From a virus: 52,361 nt of DNA. Each line of letters begins with the position of its first letter. Position 1 is the stretch's first letter. The stretch is taken from the IMG/VR virus record IMGVR_UViG_3300025853_000126, positions 1 through 52,361 of that record; one strand, written 5' to 3'. Shown here piece after piece: positions 8,600 through 18,575 of the stretch. A program made the translations under genes and the position numbers. The notes beneath the pieces are model-generated. The model was not told the origin of the DNA, ran no database searches, and worked only from the letters and a program-made list of their open reading frames with translations.

Positions 8600-10042
8600 A
8601 TGGGTACATTAACTCCACAGTTTGGAACAATATTACCATCTCAGAAGCAAGAGCTTTTAAATAGCAATTATTTAAAGTTCAACACTGGAGGTGCTAATGA
8701 TTTTATCCAACAGTATTTACCAGAGGTCTACGAAGCTGAAGTAGAGCGTTATGGAAACAGAACGTTATCTGGATTTTTAAGAATGGTCGGTGCAGAAATG
8801 CCAATGACCTCTGATCAAGTAATCTGGTCTGAGCAAAATAGATTACATATTTCATATGATAACATGACTGCAAACGGTGCTGGTACTATTTTAACATTAA
8901 GTGCTACAGCTGGTCAGAACATGGTTATCTCTATAAATGACACTGTAGTTGTATTAGATACAGGTACTGGCGCTTCAGGAAAAGCAATTGTTACTGGTGT
9001 AACAGCTGGTGGACCTGGTGTTGGTGCTATTACAGTACAAGCATGGGACGGTGTTCAGTATACTCTTGCAAATAACTTTAATTCTGGAAGTCTTAAAGTA
9101 TTTGTTTACGGTTCTGCATACAGTAAAGGAAGATCAACTGTTGGAACAGGTGCTGACGCAGCTAGAGTTTCTGTTGATCCTTCTTTCACGCAATATGCTA
9201 ACTCACCAGTTATTATTAGAAACCAATACGTAGTAAATGGTTCTGATATGGCGCAAATCGGTTGGGTTGAAGTTGCTACTGAAGATGGTGCTTCTGGATA
9301 CTTATGGTATTTAAAAGCTGAGTCTGAAACTAGATTAAGATTCGAAGACTACCTAGAAATGGTATGTGTTGAAGGTGAATTAAACGTTGCTGCAGGTGCT
9401 GGTGATTATCAAATCGACAAGTTACCAGGTACTGAAGGTTTATTTGCTGCTATCGAAGGAAGAGGTAATGTTGAAGTAGGATTTACTGCTGCAACTGGTA
9501 TTTCTGATTTTGATGAAATTCTTAAAAACCTAGATACTCAAGGAGCTATCGAAGAAAACATGCTTTTCTTACAAAGACAAACTGCTCTAGATTTTGATGA
9601 CATGCTAGCTAGCATTTCTGCTGGTGGACAAGGTGGTGTTGCTTATGGATTATTTGAAAATTCAGAAGAAATGGCACTTAACTTAGGTTTCTCAGGATTT
9701 AGAAGAGGTTCTTATGACTTTTACAAAACTGATTGGAAATACTTAAACGATGCTTCTACAAGAGGTGCTGTTACAGGTATTAACTCAATCGAAGGTGTAT
9801 TAGTACCAGCTGGAACTTCTACAGTTTATGATCAAGTTTTAGGAACTAACATCAGAAGACCTTTCTTACACGTTAGATATAGAGCTTCTCAAGCTGACGA
9901 TAGAAGAATGAAGTCTTGGGTGACTGGTTCTGCAGGTGGTGCGTTTACTTCAACTCTTGATGCTATGGAAATCAACTTCCTATCAGAAAGATGTTTAGTA
10001 ACACAAGCTGCTAACAACTTTGTATTATTCAAAGGAGTGTAA
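8600..10042 (+). CDS. major capsid protein
   Basis: 480 residues. It follows the scaffold and precedes a strong hairpin, the usual place of the major head protein. The sequence is rich in Gly, Ala, Thr and Ser with long beta segments; residues about 90-180 form a Gly/Thr/Val-rich beta domain that could be an inserted or surface domain. Segments such as MTSDQVIWSEQNRLH and RPFLHVRYRASQADDR look like those of marine phage capsid proteins (from memory). Codons use more AAC, TTC and ATC than neighbours, consistent with high expression. The HK97 fold is assumed from context, not visible directly. Confidence 0.8.
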   Translation: MGTLTPQFGTILPSQKQELLNSNYLKFNTGGANDFIQQYLPEVYEAEVERYGNRTLSGFLRMVGAEMPMTSDQVIWSEQNRLHISYDNMTANGAGTILTLSATAGQNMVISINDTVVVLDTGTGASGKAIVTGVTAGGPGVGAITVQAWDGVQYTLANNFNSGSLKVFVYGSAYSKGRSTVGTGADAARVSVDPSFTQYANSPVIIRNQYVVNGSDMAQIGWVEVATEDGASGYLWYLKAESETRLRFEDYLEMVCVEGELNVAAGAGDYQIDKLPGTEGLFAAIEGRGNVEVGFTAATGISDFDEILKNLDTQGAIEENMLFLQRQTALDFDDMLASISAGGQGGVAYGLFENSEEMALNLGFSGFRRGSYDFYKTDWKYLNDASTRGAVTGINSIEGVLVPAGTSTVYDQVLGTNIRRPFLHVRYRASQADDRRMKSWVTGSAGGAFTSTLDAMEINFLSERCLVTQAANNFVLFKGV

Positions 10043-10049
10043 TTTTTAT

Positions 10050-10081
10050 AAGGTAAGGGCGCTTCGGCGCCCATATACCTT
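10050..10081 (+). terminator. UUCG-tetraloop hairpin after major capsid gene
   Basis: GGGCGC (10057-10062), TTCG, GCGCCC (10067-10072) form a 6-bp GC stem closed by an ultrastable C(UUCG)G loop. AAGGTA (10050-10055) and TACCTT (10076-10081) extend it. Only a weak U-rich tail follows, so it may be a partial terminator or an RNA processing/stability element that raises capsid mRNA over downstream genes. Confidence 0.75.
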
Positions 10082-10094
10082 TAACTTATTTAAT
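10081..10094 (+). promoter_or_regulatory. late-gene leader motif TTAACTTATTTAAT
   Basis: Third copy of the leader motif, touching the outer stem of the capsid hairpin and ending 11 bases before the ATG at 10106. Confidence 0.45.
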
Positions 10095-10105
10095 TTTATT
10101 ATATC

Positions 10106-10930
10106 ATGACAAAAAAGAAAAAAGAAGAAAAGGTTATAGAAGAGCCAGTGGCTGTTGCAGAACCTAAAAAAGAAACACCTAAGGTTGTAAAACCTGAATG
10201 GGAAGTAAAAGATAGAACATATCTATTAAAAGGAAATAAAACACCTTTAACATTGACAATACCAGGTAAGCATACAAGAAAACATGCTTTATTATGGTTT
10301 GATCCAAAAACACAGAAACAAAGAGAAATAAGATATGCTACCAATATGTCTTCACCACTTGCAGATGAGCAAAAAGGAGAAGCAACTCTTGGGCATATTA
10401 TTTTTAGAGATGGTAGACTTGATGTACCAGCAAGAAACATTGCTTTACAAAAACTATTAAGTCTATATCACCCTTTAAAAGATAAAATGTATACTGAATT
10501 TAAACCAGTTCAAAATGCAGAAGATGAACTTGAAACTATTGAGTGGGAGATCGATGCTTTAAACGCTGCTAGAACAATTGATATTGATCAAGCAGAAGCA
10601 ATAATGAGAGTTGAACTAGGATCTAAAGTTGGTCTAATGAGCTCTAAAGAAATAAAAAGAGATTTACTTTTATTCGCTAAAAGAAATCCAAAGTTATTTA
10701 TTGAATTAGCTAAAGATGAAAATGTAATGCTTAGAAACTTGGCTATTAGAGCTGAAGAAGCAGGTGTTATAACATTGTCGCAAGACCAAAGAACATTTTA
10801 TTGGGGTTCAAATAATAGAAAGTTAATGAATGTACCGTTTGATGAAAATCCATATTCGGCATTTGCGTCTTTCTTGAAAACTGATGAAGGTGTTGAAATC
10901 TATAAATCTATAGATAAAAAACTAAATTAA
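10106..10930 (+). CDS. hypothetical structural-region protein
   Basis: 274 residues. The N-terminal 35 residues are Lys/Glu/Pro-rich and probably disordered; the rest is mixed, with a beta segment (TYLLKGNKTPLTLTIPGKH) and then helices (EDELETIEWEIDALNAARTI; ELGSKVGLMSSKEIKRDLLL). The gene stands alone between two strong hairpins, directly after the major capsid gene. It could be a head accessory or DNA-proximal virion protein; I recognise no family. Confidence 0.55.
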   Translation: MTKKKKEEKVIEEPVAVAEPKKETPKVVKPEWEVKDRTYLLKGNKTPLTLTIPGKHTRKHALLWFDPKTQKQREIRYATNMSSPLADEQKGEATLGHIIFRDGRLDVPARNIALQKLLSLYHPLKDKMYTEFKPVQNAEDELETIEWEIDALNAARTIDIDQAEAIMRVELGSKVGLMSSKEIKRDLLLFAKRNPKLFIELAKDENVMLRNLAIRAEEAGVITLSQDQRTFYWGSNNRKLMNVPFDENPYSAFASFLKTDEGVEIYKSIDKKLN

Positions 10931-10939
10931 CAAGTGATA

Positions 10940-10975
10940 ATAATATAGGGGCAACGCTTGTTGCCTCTGTATTAT
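10940..10975 (+). terminator. 16-bp intergenic hairpin
   Basis: ATAATATA (10940-10947) plus GGGGCAAC (10948-10955), loop GCTT, GTTGCCTC (10960-10967) plus TGTATTAT (10968-10975). The stem is 16 bp with two G-T pairs. An A-rich rather than T-rich run follows on the plus strand, so it is not a classical terminator; mRNA processing or stability is equally likely. Confidence 0.6.
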
Positions 10976-10990
10976 AATAAAAAAAATATA

Positions 10991-11758
10991 ATGGCGGTAA
11001 ATGTAAATACAGTATATACTACAGTCTTGTACATATTGAACAAAGAACAAAGAGGTTATTTAACTCCACAGGAGTTTAATAGCTTGGGTGCTCAAGTGCA
11101 AGAAGAAATATTTAATTCATATTTTCCAGATGGTAATCAATCAAACCGTCAAGTTCAAAATAATTCAGAAAATAACACTGAATTTTTTAATATTAATAAA
11201 AATATAGCTTATAAATTATATCCTTTTGAAAAGGAAGTTGCTTTTACAGTAAATGGTGGCACTTGGCAGTATGCTGGTGCTGAAACTATTTATAATATAG
11301 GCGACATAATAGCTACATACAATACTACAAGTCCTCAAAACGATGGACCAAGATACGATTCTATCGTTGATATAGTTGATAGAAATGATTATAACGTAAT
11401 TATTAGATCTAGATTAACTGCTCCTACCAAACAATATCCAATAGGTTTTACTCAAAAAAATGAAGTTGCTTCTACAAGTGGAGCGTCAATAACAATTTCA
11501 CCTTTACCCACGAGTGTAAATGTAAATGTATTATTTAAGCCAACACCTCCTGTATGGGGATTCACTGTTGGTGGTGCTGGTCAATATATATATGATCCAG
11601 CTCCTGCTTCTTCAACTGATTTTGAATTAGATATATCAGAACAAACTAATTTAATAATAGGTATATTAAAGTATGCTGGAGTTATAATAAATGATCCAAC
11701 AGTTATACAAGTTGCTCAACAAGAACAACAGAAAGAACTACAAAATGAAAAATCATAA
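10991..11758 (+). CDS. virion connector/adaptor-type protein
   Basis: 255 residues, starting at ATG 10991 (MAVNVNTVYTTV). An in-frame upstream TTG at 10958 lies inside the intergenic hairpin and is unlikely. The N-terminal helix with YILNKEQRGYLTPQEFNSLG is followed by beta-rich sequence and a helical Gln/Glu-rich tail. It sits between head genes and tail-hub genes, which suggests a head-tail connector or virion structural protein. Stop and next start overlap (TAATG). Confidence 0.5.
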   Translation: MAVNVNTVYTTVLYILNKEQRGYLTPQEFNSLGAQVQEEIFNSYFPDGNQSNRQVQNNSENNTEFFNINKNIAYKLYPFEKEVAFTVNGGTWQYAGAETIYNIGDIIATYNTTSPQNDGPRYDSIVDIVDRNDYNVIIRSRLTAPTKQYPIGFTQKNEVASTSGASITISPLPTSVNVNVLFKPTPPVWGFTVGGAGQYIYDPAPASSTDFELDISEQTNLIIGILKYAGVIINDPTVIQVAQQEQQKELQNEKS

Positions 11759-12972
11759 TGTCTAAAATAACAGAAACAAACGCACAATATTATCAAGGCG
11801 CGCAAGGCTTTAGATTACCTGAAACTGTAACAACTACTTTTGACACGGACTTAGTTTTTGGAGGTACTAATGCTTGGGACCCTAATAATGAATTGTATGC
11901 TTTAAATAATTTTAAACTATATACAAGTGCCACAGGTTTTCCAGGTACTTTTACAGAATATATATTAGCATACACAGTTGTAAATAATACTATTACTTTT
12001 ACAGTTGCTCCAGCAGCTGGAACTTTTGTAGTAGTGCAACTTAAAAAACTAGATGGTGGTAAGTATGGAAATAATGACGCTTATGGTGAAGCTGTAGAAA
12101 ATAATTATGGTGGATATGAATATGTAAAACTTAATGATATTGTAAACAACTTTATGGTTGGTTATGTTGGAGATGGTAAAGTTATACAAACATGTAAAAA
12201 ATCTGATGTTGTTTTCTTTGCAAAAAGAAGTTTACAGGAATTTAGTTATGATACATTGAAAAGTATAAAATCATCTGAATTAACTGTACCATCTACATTA
12301 TCTTTAATAATACCACAAGATTATGTAAACTATGTTAGTTTTTGCTACATAGATCAATTAGGTGTAAAAAGACCTATATATCCAGCTAATAATTTAACTA
12401 CAGATCCATATTATACCTTTATACAAGATGAACAAGCTGTTCCAACACAAGATAACTTTGGTGAAAACATAGAAGGTACTTCTATAACAGAAGCTAGATG
12501 GAAAGAAGCTAATACTAAATTATTAAATGGTGAATGGTATCGTGATTTTGATTATTACGGTTATGCTAATCCAGATTTATGGAGTTTAAATGGACCGTGG
12601 AATTGGGGTAGACTATATGGTTTAGACCCAACATTATCACAAGCAAATGGTTGGTTTGGTATTGATGAAAGAGAAGGCAAGTTTACTTTTTCTAGTAATT
12701 TAGTAGATAGATTAGTTGTATTAGAATATATATCTGATGGACTTGCTTACGATTTAGATACTAAAGTACCTAAAATGGCTGAAGATGCTATGTATAAAAG
12801 TATACTATATAACATTGTATCGACAAGAGCTAATCAACCAGAATATTTAGTACAAAGATATAAAAAAGATAGATATGCTGCTTTACGCAACGCTAAAATA
12901 AGATTATCTAATATAAAGCTACAAGAATTTACACAGCTTATGCGTGGTAAATCTAAGTGGATAAAACACTAA
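11758..12972 (+). CDS. head-to-tail adaptor-like structural protein
   Basis: 404 residues. Residues about 10-95 form a beta domain (phage PhageFiber/Ig-like in character) followed by a helical/mixed region: VVFFAKRSLQEFSYDTLK, then DAMYKSILYNIVSTR and a basic end. In related podoviruses the body after the beta domain corresponds to the tail adaptor that docks on the portal. This is inferred from order and general character. Coupled to the previous gene by TAATG. Confidence 0.5.
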   Translation: MSKITETNAQYYQGAQGFRLPETVTTTFDTDLVFGGTNAWDPNNELYALNNFKLYTSATGFPGTFTEYILAYTVVNNTITFTVAPAAGTFVVVQLKKLDGGKYGNNDAYGEAVENNYGGYEYVKLNDIVNNFMVGYVGDGKVIQTCKKSDVVFFAKRSLQEFSYDTLKSIKSSELTVPSTLSLIIPQDYVNYVSFCYIDQLGVKRPIYPANNLTTDPYYTFIQDEQAVPTQDNFGENIEGTSITEARWKEANTKLLNGEWYRDFDYYGYANPDLWSLNGPWNWGRLYGLDPTLSQANGWFGIDEREGKFTFSSNLVDRLVVLEYISDGLAYDLDTKVPKMAEDAMYKSILYNIVSTRANQPEYLVQRYKKDRYAALRNAKIRLSNIKLQEFTQLMRGKSKWIKH

Positions 12973-12978
12973 AATTTA

Positions 12979-15900
12979 ATGGCAAAAATAGTTAATAACT
13001 TCATTAAGGGTAGAATGAACAAAGATCTTGATGATCGTTTAGTTCCCCAAGGTGAATATAGAAACTCTGTAAATACTCAGATAAGTAAATCTGAAGGTCA
13101 AAATGTAGGTGCTTTAGAAAATTCTATAGGAAATACTGTTTTAAAAAACGCTGATTTTAGAACTATACTAGGCATTAATGATCTTGTTTCTATTGGTGTT
13201 TTTCCAGATGAAACAAATAATAGAGTTTTTGTATTTTTAACTAATAAAACTAGTGGATCATACGATCCAGCAGCTGAGCATTTTTTAATGATGTATGATG
13301 TTGGAGCTGATAATTATAGTATTTTGCTAAAAGCTAGATGGTTAAACTTTGCTATATCAAATCCTATTACAGGAGTTAATTTATTAGAAAATTTATTATT
13401 TTGGACTGATAATAGAAATCAGCCAAGAGTTATAAACGTAGATACAGCGATTAATGATCCAGGTTTTTATAGATATGAAGATTTAGTTTCAGTATCTAAG
13501 TATTATCCATATCAACCTATTGAATTATATAGACACTCTGCTGACCTAACTTCAACAGTAGCTACTCCTAATTATGAAACAACTATGTATGACGTTACTA
13601 GTTTATCATACCCTGATGGTGGTAGTGGAAAAGTTTTAGGCGCATTTGGTGCTCCAACATCAACTTTAGATTTAGATAAAGGAACTATTGATGGCACAAT
13701 AAGAAACGGTATGAAAGTTGCTTACGTGGATTCCGTATTAAATAAAATTGTAGATACAGGAACAACTGTGAGTGCTGTTGATTATGCTTTTTCTGCAACT
13801 CAAGCAAGAATAACTACCTCAGCAAATGTAAGTCCTTCTGGTAATGATGTTGTTTTTGCTTTTGAATTTAATCCTTATTACGAAGAAGATTATGCTGGTG
13901 ATAAAGATTTTTTAAAAAAGAAGTTTGCTAGATTTGCGTATAGATTTAAATATAACGATGGCGAATATTCTATATTTTCTCCATTTACTCAAGATTGTTT
14001 TATTCCAAAACAAGACGGTTATTTTATGTATGATGTTGAAAATGTTGATGGCACTGGCGCTCAAGTACCTATTGATATAACTGATGAAGAAGATACATAT
14101 AGATCTACTACCGTTGAGTTTATGGAAAACAAAGTAGATAAAATAATACTTAGAATACCTTTACCTGCTGATGCTGATAATTTAGTTAGTAATTTTAATA
14201 TTTCAGAATTAGATATATTATATAAAGAATCAGATGGTGTTGCAGTAAATGTTATAGATACAATACCAGTTTCAAGAATAGCAAATCAAAGTGGAATAAC
14301 AGGTGTAGTTAATCCTGGCGCTACAGGAACTGTCTTTACGGTTACTAATTTAACTGGAACACCTAGAATAGGATCTATAGTTACAGATAATTTAGGTCAG
14401 ATAACAGATTTTCCAACAATATTAAGTATTACTTCAGCTGGTCAAATTACTTTATCTAGTACTCAAACACTAGCAATTAATACTGTTTTAACTTTTGGTG
14501 AAGCAAACATATTTGAATATGAATATGAATCTAAAAAACCATACAAAGTTTTACCTGAAGCAGACTTATTAAGAACATATGATAAAGTACCAGTAAAAGC
14601 ATTGTCACAAGAAATTATAAGCAATAGAGTTGTATATGGTAATTTTCAAGATAAACATACACCTCCTGCTAGTTTAAATTATAATTTAGGTGTAAGTGCA
14701 AAAGAAAATTTCAGTTTAGGTTTAGGAACTGCGCAAGTTGATACAGCTGGTTATTCTTCAGGTGTAACTACGATACCTTATAATGCTGCTACATTAGTAG
14801 GATATTTAAACAACGGAGCCATTATAACAGGACCAGGTATTCCCAACAATACAGTTATTGTTTCTTTTAATCCATTAGGAACAATAGAAATAAGCAATAC
14901 TACAACAGGAGCTGGTGTTGCTGGTAATGTCTTAAATTTTTCTGATCCTGGAACTGTACAAGATACTACAAGTGTTGTAGAATATCCTAATCACACTTTA
15001 AAACAAAATAGAAATTATCAAGTAGGTATAGTATTATCTGATAGATACGGAAGACAATCTACTGTTATATTGTCTAGTGAAGAAGGTTCTACAATTTTTA
15101 ATAATGAATTATTTAAAGGATCTACTATATTTTCTGATTATATAGATGAAAGTGTTAATCAATTAACTTGGCCAGGTAACTCTTTAAAGGTATTATTCAA
15201 CGAAAGTATTAGTCCATCAGCTGCTAACCCATCAACTTTGTGGCCAGGTATTTATAATGGTGATTCATCATCTGCTGACTATAACCCTCTTGGTTGGTAT
15301 AGTTATAAAATTGTAGTTAAACAAACAGAGCAAGAATATTACAACGTGTATTTGCCTGGAATAATGGCTGCGTATCCTGAAGATCCAACTAAAGAATTAA
15401 ATAAGACATCTCACACTGTATTAATAAATGATAATATTAATAAAGTTCCTAGAGATTTAACTGAAGTTGGACCAGAGCAAAAATTATTTAGAAGTAGTGT
15501 AGTACTGCATGGAAGAGTACAAAATTTAAATAGCAGTATTGTAACTGAAAATAATTCTCAATTTTATCCAGGTAATTTTGATGATATAGTTTCAGTAATA
15601 GCTACTGACGACGATTTATTTAATGGTAACGATGTTAGAGACTTTATACCTGCTGCTGAATTTTACAGTATAGCTTCAAATCCACTTATAGCTAGAATTA
15701 CAACACCTTCTAAAAAAATTGGTATAACAGCTGTTTTAACAACTAGCAATATAAGTGCTTATTCTGGTGGTAGTAATAGAATAACTGTTACTAATGTTAG
15801 TCCTGATCCTACTACTCCATCAAACTGTATAAGACCAGGTATGACTATTTCAGGTCCAGGAATTCCACCTGGAACAACTGTTGTCACTATAGTATCGTCA

Positions 15901-17082
15901 AATCAATTTGATTTAAGCCAAAGTATTACACCAACACTTAGTACTACACCACCAGCATTATATACTTATACTCCTACTCAATTAACAGCTGGCGGATTAC
16001 CCGGTGGAACAAGATATATAAATATGCCGCAATTAGCTGTAATGGAAACAGATCCTGTAGAATCTAATTTAGATATTTACTGGGAAACATCTACAGCTGG
16101 TTTAATTAGTGAATTAAACGAAGCTATTGCTAATGACACTGCTTCCGCAGTTGATTTTAGCAGTTTTAATACAAGTGCTTTTACAGAAGCATTAGTGGTA
16201 GGAGGAAATATATTATCTGCTAATTTTTATTTAGTAGATCAATTTAATACTACTATACCTTATTTAGCTACAACACCAGCACAGTTACAATTAATAAGCG
16301 TAGTTGATGGCGCTGGTAATACAATAGGAATAGGACCGGGTAATCAATTTGAACTAATAACAATAGGTTCTGGTCCAAGTACTACTTATAATATAAGATT
16401 TAATGGTGTGCCAAACCCATCATCTCCGCCAGATGCTTTGTATTATAAAAATAATTTTAATTTAAATACTTATGTGTTTGAATTTTTAGCTACTATAAAT
16501 GGAGTAGGAACTACACTAGTAAAAGCTCCTGTTAATTTACAAAATGAAACACCTGTAATTGGTGGTAAAGCATGTCCAGGAAATTTAACTTGGAATGGTG
16601 GTGATCCTACATCTCCAATTACCGGGGCTATAGTTTCTTTTAGAAATGGATCATCAGGACTTACAGTTTATAGATTAGGTATGACTGCTGATTTTACAGT
16701 TGTTAATAGTTCTGGAGTTGATTTCAAATCTTCTTTTGCTATAACTACATCTGACTTATTAAATGAGTTTGTGGTTCAACTTGGATTTAATGGTTCAGCT
16801 ACTGTTCCAGACGATGTTTATACAGTAGTTATAACCGCTACAGACGCAGGCGCAGCAACTGTTTCATGTTCGTTTAACCTAACAGTAAGTAATAGTATTT
16901 GTAGAACATATACATTTACTGTTCCAGGAGGCGGAGCCACTGTGAATTATACTGGTTGCGCTGGAGGTGGTCCTCAAGTAAACACTTATTTACCAGCTGA
17001 TGCAGGTCCTCAGTTCTTATGTTCTGAAACCGTACCTACATCTACACCAACTCTAACGTTTACAGATGCTGGTTCATGTTAA
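12979..17082 (+). CDS. large tail hub / DNA-stabilisation-type protein
   Basis: 1367 residues. The start MAKIVNNFIKGRMNKDLDDRL, then VPQGEYRNSVNTQISKSEG, resembles the N-terminus of P22 gp10-like packaged-DNA stabilisation proteins and T7 gp12-like nozzles. Blades of a beta-propeller follow (NRVFVFLTN; ENLLFWTDNRNQPRVINVD). From about residue 440, inserted Ser/Thr/Gly-rich beta domains appear (TGTVFTVTNLTGTP; SGPGIPPGTTVV), and the last 200 residues look like Ig-type modules ending in a Cys/Pro-rich tail. Role inferred: closes the portal channel and carries fibres. The C-terminal modules could instead be glycan-binding. Confidence 0.65.
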   Translation: MAKIVNNFIKGRMNKDLDDRLVPQGEYRNSVNTQISKSEGQNVGALENSIGNTVLKNADFRTILGINDLVSIGVFPDETNNRVFVFLTNKTSGSYDPAAEHFLMMYDVGADNYSILLKARWLNFAISNPITGVNLLENLLFWTDNRNQPRVINVDTAINDPGFYRYEDLVSVSKYYPYQPIELYRHSADLTSTVATPNYETTMYDVTSLSYPDGGSGKVLGAFGAPTSTLDLDKGTIDGTIRNGMKVAYVDSVLNKIVDTGTTVSAVDYAFSATQARITTSANVSPSGNDVVFAFEFNPYYEEDYAGDKDFLKKKFARFAYRFKYNDGEYSIFSPFTQDCFIPKQDGYFMYDVENVDGTGAQVPIDITDEEDTYRSTTVEFMENKVDKIILRIPLPADADNLVSNFNISELDILYKESDGVAVNVIDTIPVSRIANQSGITGVVNPGATGTVFTVTNLTGTPRIGSIVTDNLGQITDFPTILSITSAGQITLSSTQTLAINTVLTFGEANIFEYEYESKKPYKVLPEADLLRTYDKVPVKALSQEIISNRVVYGNFQDKHTPPASLNYNLGVSAKENFSLGLGTAQVDTAGYSSGVTTIPYNAATLVGYLNNGAIITGPGIPNNTVIVSFNPLGTIEISNTTTGAGVAGNVLNFSDPGTVQDTTSVVEYPNHTLKQNRNYQVGIVLSDRYGRQSTVILSSEEGSTIFNNELFKGSTIFSDYIDESVNQLTWPGNSLKVLFNESISPSAANPSTLWPGIYNGDSSSADYNPLGWYSYKIVVKQTEQEYYNVYLPGIMAAYPEDPTKELNKTSHTVLINDNINKVPRDLTEVGPEQKLFRSSVVLHGRVQNLNSSIVTENNSQFYPGNFDDIVSVIATDDDLFNGNDVRDFIPAAEFYSIASNPLIARITTPSKKIGITAVLTTSNISAYSGGSNRITVTNVSPDPTTPSNCIRPGMTISGPGIPPGTTVVTIVSSNQFDLSQSITPTLSTTPPALYTYTPTQLTAGGLPGGTRYINMPQLAVMETDPVESNLDIYWETSTAGLISELNEAIANDTASAVDFSSFNTSAFTEALVVGGNILSANFYLVDQFNTTIPYLATTPAQLQLISVVDGAGNTIGIGPGNQFELITIGSGPSTTYNIRFNGVPNPSSPPDALYYKNNFNLNTYVFEFLATINGVGTTLVKAPVNLQNETPVIGGKACPGNLTWNGGDPTSPITGAIVSFRNGSSGLTVYRLGMTADFTVVNSSGVDFKSSFAITTSDLLNEFVVQLGFNGSATVPDDVYTVVITATDAGAATVSCSFNLTVSNSICRTYTFTVPGGGATVNYTGCAGGGPQVNTYLPADAGPQFLCSETVPTSTPTLTFTDAGSC

Positions 17083-17111
17083 TAATGTAAAAAACAAGTA
17101 ATAATAATAAT

Positions 17112-18557
17112 ATGCCCGCTTTAATAGAAGTAAAATACTTTAATTCTTTTGTTTTAAAAAAGACTATAGATGGATCATCAAATGTTGTTTGGAACGGATC
17201 TACAGGTATTCCTAATGCCAAAGGTGGTTATCCACAATCAGCAATCACTAATGATAATCAATGGGCTATTGAAGAGTCTAGAATAAACGGTGGATATAAT
17301 AATACATCTGTTTCTTTTGGCGCTAAAGCTTATTTAGTTGAAGAAGAGCCAAATGGAGCTGTTAGAGGCAATAGTATGATATATTCTGGAATATTTAATT
17401 CTAGAACCGGTATAAACAATACAAATGTTTTTTCTGTAGCAGATAATATAACTAGATCAGTTGATCCAGCAAATGGTAGTATTCAAAAATTATATGCTGA
17501 AGACACCAACATAACAGTATTTCAAGAGCAAAAAGTTAGTATGGCATTGATAGATAAAGATGCTATATATTCTGCTGAAGGTGGAGGCGCTGTTACAAGT
17601 AGCAACTTAGTAATAGGAGCTATTCAACCAGTATATGGTGAATATGGTATAAGTAAAGATCCTACTAGTTTTGCTGTATACGGTGGTTATAAATATTTTA
17701 CAGATAAAAACAACAATGTAGTATTGCAATTAGCAGGTAAAACACTAAAAGAAATATCAGCTTTTAATATGATAGATTATTTTAGAGATACTTTAGGTAA
17801 TACTATAAATGTAGGTAGCATAGAAGGTACTATTTTAGGTGGTTGGGATATACATAATAAACAATATGTATTAAATTTAAAAAGAAACAATGTATCTTTT
17901 CCTAATGATACTAATTATCAAACATTAAGCTGGGACGATTCAGTAAAAGGTTGGACTAGTTTTTATACTTATAATCCAGATAATATATTTAGTTTAAGAA
18001 ATAATTTTTATACAATACATAAAGGAGCTATTTGGAAACATTACGAAGGTGCAAGAGCTAATTACTACGGAGTTAAATATGATTCTTCAATTACTTTTGT
18101 ATTTAATCCATCTCCTAATATTTCTAAAACATTTAAAACTATTGAATATGAAGGTGATAGTGGTTGGGAAGTTGAAAGCTTTGTGTCTGGTTTAACAGGA
18201 GTAGATTCAAGATCAAGTGGTTGGGACACTACATTTGATAGAACAAACTCTGTATTAAGTTATTATGGTGGCCAATATGATTCAAATAATGTTTCTTATG
18301 GACAAGTAGGTTTTGGAGCACTACCACTTTATCACGCAGGGTTTACAAGAAAAGAAAATAAATATGTTGCTAATCTTATAAATAATTCACCAGAAGTTTA
18401 TAATGCTCCAGGTGAAGTTATATTTGGGCAAGCAATATCAGGAATAAAAGGATTTTTTGCAACAGTAAAAATTAAAACAGATACCGTTACAGACAGAGGC
18501 GGTGAAAAAGAATTATTTGCTGTAGGCACAACTTATATAGGAAACAATGGATATTAA
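17112..18557 (+). CDS. second tail beta-propeller-like protein
   Basis: 481 residues. Sequence such as KYFTDKNNNVVLQLAGKTLKEIS and GWDIHNKQYVLNLKRN has the repeated W/Y-Asp strand pattern of propeller blades in tail-nozzle proteins. It follows the hub gene by 29 bases and may be the continuation of a nozzle that is a single polypeptide in other phages. No enzymatic motif is visible. Confidence 0.55.
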   Translation: MPALIEVKYFNSFVLKKTIDGSSNVVWNGSTGIPNAKGGYPQSAITNDNQWAIEESRINGGYNNTSVSFGAKAYLVEEEPNGAVRGNSMIYSGIFNSRTGINNTNVFSVADNITRSVDPANGSIQKLYAEDTNITVFQEQKVSMALIDKDAIYSAEGGGAVTSSNLVIGAIQPVYGEYGISKDPTSFAVYGGYKYFTDKNNNVVLQLAGKTLKEISAFNMIDYFRDTLGNTINVGSIEGTILGGWDIHNKQYVLNLKRNNVSFPNDTNYQTLSWDDSVKGWTSFYTYNPDNIFSLRNNFYTIHKGAIWKHYEGARANYYGVKYDSSITFVFNPSPNISKTFKTIEYEGDSGWEVESFVSGLTGVDSRSSGWDTTFDRTNSVLSYYGGQYDSNNVSYGQVGFGALPLYHAGFTRKENKYVANLINNSPEVYNAPGEVIFGQAISGIKGFFATVKIKTDTVTDRGGEKELFAVGTTYIGNNGY

Positions 18558-18575
18558 CAATAAAATAAACAAATT

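Noticed and set aside
10958-10990. Start of the 10991 gene at TTG 10958
   Set aside because: It lies inside a 16-bp hairpin, and the ATG at 10991 has the typical A-rich leader.
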